A stretch of DNA of 64,000 nt from CAWDZK01 sp963807005 (GTDB lineage: Bacteria; Actinomycetota; Actinomycetes; JACCUZ01), in contig CAWDZK010000001.1 of assembly GCA_963807005.1 (NCBI GenBank), positions 1 through 64,000 of the forward strand, read 5' to 3'. The notes below the pieces were generated by a model. The model saw nothing but the letters and a program-made list of their open reading frames with translations. It had not been told where the DNA came from and did not search any database. Below are positions 62,438 to 64,000 of the stretch, piece by piece (within the stretch, counting starts at the first letter, position 1; every line of letters starts with the position of its first letter). The position numbers and the translations under genes were made by a program.

Positions 62438-64000
62438 GTGACCCAAGCGCTCTACCGCCGCTACCGGCCGGCGACCTTCGCCGAGGTGATCGGCCAGGAC
62501 CACGTGACCGGTCCCCTGCAGCAGGCGCTGAAGACCGACCGCACCCACCATGCGTACCTGTTCTCCGGCCCGCGGGGGTGCGGCAAGACGACGAGTGCGC
62601 GGATCATGGCCCGCTGCCTCAACTGCGCGAAGGGTCCGACGCCCACTCCGTGCGGCACCTGCGACTCCTGCCTCGCACTGGCACCGGGCGGCGGCGGCAG
62701 CCTCGACGTCATCGAGATCGACGCGGCGACCCACGGTCTGGTCGACGACGCCCGTGACCTGCGCGAACGCGCATACTTCGCCCCGGCGTCGTCGCGCTAC
62801 AAGGTCTACATCATCGACGAGGCGCACATGCTCGGCCCCGGGGCGGCCAACGCGCTGCTCAAGGTGGTCGAGGAGCCGCCGCCGCACGTGAAGTTCGTCT
62901 TCGCCACGACCGAGCCGGAGAAGGTCATCGCGACCATCCGCTCGCGGGTGCACCACTACCCGTTCCGCCTGGTTCCGCCCGGTGAGCTGGCGACCTACCT
63001 CGCCCAGGTCTGCGAGAAGGAAGGCGTCGTCGCCGACCGCGGCGCGATCGCGCTGGTGGTGCGGTCCGGGCGCGGCTCCGTCCGCGACGCGATGAGCATC
63101 CTGGACCAGCTGGTGTCCGGCGCTCCGGAGTCCGGCATCACCTACGAGTACGCCGCTGGGCTGCTCGGCCTCACCGACGCGACCCTGCTCGACGACACCA
63201 TCGAGGCGTTCGCGGCTGCCGACGCCGCGACGGTGTTCCGGGTCGTCGACCGCGTGGTCGAGGGCGGCCACGACCCGCGCCGGTTCGCGGAGGACCTCCT
63301 GGAGCGACTGCGCGACCTCATCGTCATGGACGCCGTGCCGGACGCCGCCGGCGCGATCCTCGGCGAGCATCCCGCCGACGAGCTCGACCGGATGCGGCAG
63401 CAGTCGGCCCACTTCGGTGCCGCGCAGCTGTCCCGGGCCGCGGACATCGTCAACGAGGGCCTGATCGAGATGCGCGGTGCGACCGCGCCGAGGCTGCAGC
63501 TGGAGCTCATCTGCGCCCGGGTGCTGCTGCCCGCCGCCGCGGACGACACCCGTGGGCTGGCAGCCCGGCTGGACCGGCTGGAGCGCCGGGCCTCGATCGC
63601 CGGCGCCGCCCCGGCTGGCGAGCCGGGGCGCGAGCCCGCCCCGAACCGGACCGCGGCGCCCGCCACCGCGGCCGTCGAGTCAGAACCGGCGCCCACGCCG
63701 CCCCAGCCAGTCCCTTCCGTCCCGGAGCCCACGGCAACGCTCGACGACCGACCCGACCGACACGACCGACCCGACCGACACCGACCGATCCCGACCGGGG
63801 CGAGCGAGGTGGCCGAGCCCGCCCCCGCGGCGGCCGAGGGTGCTCTCGACCTGGTGGCCGTGCGGCGCCAGTGGCCGCTCGTGCTGGACGAGGTCAAGAC
63901 GCTGCGCCGGTTCACCTGGACCCTGCTCAGCCACAACGCGCAGGTGGCCTCGCTGGACGGCTCGCGGATCACCCTGGCGATGGTCAACGCCGGCGCGCGG
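62438..64000 (+). CDS. dnaX: DNA polymerase III subunit gamma/tau (partial)
   Basis: 521 codons, open at the window edge. GTG 62438 starts 'TQALYRRYRPATFAEVIGQD'. AAA+ features: Walker A GPRGCGKTT, zinc Cys cluster (CLNC...CGTCDSC), Walker B 'KVYIIDEAHMLGPGAANALL', SRC-like 'ATIRSRVHHYPFRL'. Then the collar domain and, from about residue 385, a low-complexity Pro/Ala/Asp/Arg linker with repeated DRPDRHDRPDRH, before the tau-type C-terminal domain ('VRRQWPLVLDEVKTLRRFTW'). It loads the sliding clamp. The tau part continues beyond the window. Confidence 0.95.
   Translation, partial: MTQALYRRYRPATFAEVIGQDHVTGPLQQALKTDRTHHAYLFSGPRGCGKTTSARIMARCLNCAKGPTPTPCGTCDSCLALAPGGGGSLDVIEIDAATHGLVDDARDLRERAYFAPASSRYKVYIIDEAHMLGPGAANALLKVVEEPPPHVKFVFATTEPEKVIATIRSRVHHYPFRLVPPGELATYLAQVCEKEGVVADRGAIALVVRSGRGSVRDAMSILDQLVSGAPESGITYEYAAGLLGLTDATLLDDTIEAFAAADAATVFRVVDRVVEGGHDPRRFAEDLLERLRDLIVMDAVPDAAGAILGEHPADELDRMRQQSAHFGAAQLSRAADIVNEGLIEMRGATAPRLQLELICARVLLPAAADDTRGLAARLDRLERRASIAGAAPAGEPGREPAPNRTAAPATAAVESEPAPTPPQPVPSVPEPTATLDDRPDRHDRPDRHRPIPTGASEVAEPAPAAAEGALDLVAVRRQWPLVLDEVKTLRRFTWTLLSHNAQVASLDGSRITLAMVNAGAR

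Noticed and set aside
62255..63412. minus-strand frame opposite ffs and dnaX
   Set aside because: Runs through the SRP RNA and the dnaX AAA+ domain; no motifs of its own.

Overview
This 64 kb window is high-GC chromosomal DNA from an actinomycete. The signs are GTG/TTG starts in tightly overlapping operons, TANNNT -10 boxes placed directly before start codons (apparent leaderless transcripts), an actinobacterial tadA locus with two tadA-associated proteins, and the order HerA-like ATPase / tRNA-Ser / small SRP RNA / dnaX at the right end. Nothing in the sequence fixes genus or species. There is no CRISPR array, rRNA, prophage or biosynthetic cluster.

Left part (1-9 kb). The window opens inside tRNA-Arg(ACG). 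The last 18 bp of that tRNA are repeated at 730-747, bracketing a roughly 0.7 kb insert that carries one YdcZ-like membrane protein gene. Then come an ArsR/SRPBCC pair, an SDR oxidoreductase, a large secreted protein (Big_5 plus DNRLRE), and a three-gene MacAB-like export operon whose adaptor has an unusually long coiled-coil section.

9-24 kb, envelope sensing and export. A frameshifted metallophosphoesterase lipoprotein is followed by a two-component system (TCS) divergent from a CusA-like RND permease / lipoprotein / CusA-like RND permease operon. Four CTAAG boxes at 11-12 bp spacing lie between them and are the obvious candidate operator. A second TCS is cotranscribed with a PAP2 phosphatase and a DedA protein, which suggests undecaprenyl-phosphate recycling. 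A DUF2231 protein, a broken LigD-type 3'-phosphoesterase and a PadR regulator with a TCGAC operator array follow.

24-47 kb, mostly housekeeping metabolism: LhgO, DUF998, an M20 and a P1 peptidase, a HIT-like protein, a methyltransferase, PhzF, and a GAF-SpoIIE-HATPase phosphatase. An ECF nickel/cobalt transporter is preceded by a Nur-like box. An AceE-like TPP enzyme stands without E2/E3, followed by an FAD oxidoreductase, a three-gene proton-translocating transhydrogenase, upp, and the tadA cluster ending in tRNA-Ser(CGA).

47.6-55.2 kb, an integrated mobilizable element. It sits in tRNA-Ser(CGA) between exact 30-bp direct repeats. It encodes an overlapping MobF relaxase-excisionase pair with a tyrosine integrase closely downstream, a 3'-truncated IS3-family element, and two cargo genes of visibly lower GC. 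Near each end is a copy of a 23-bp motif that may be an integrase arm site. It has no replication initiator or FtsK/TraB-type translocase, so it would need help to transfer.

55-64 kb, chromosome again: a GAF-GAF-GAF-PAS-cyclase protein with a recent in-frame 507-bp GAF duplication, two helical proteins of unknown role, a LytR_C-domain protein, a VapB-like small protein, a HerA-like ATPase, tRNA-Ser(GGA), the SRP RNA and the start of dnaX, which runs off the window.
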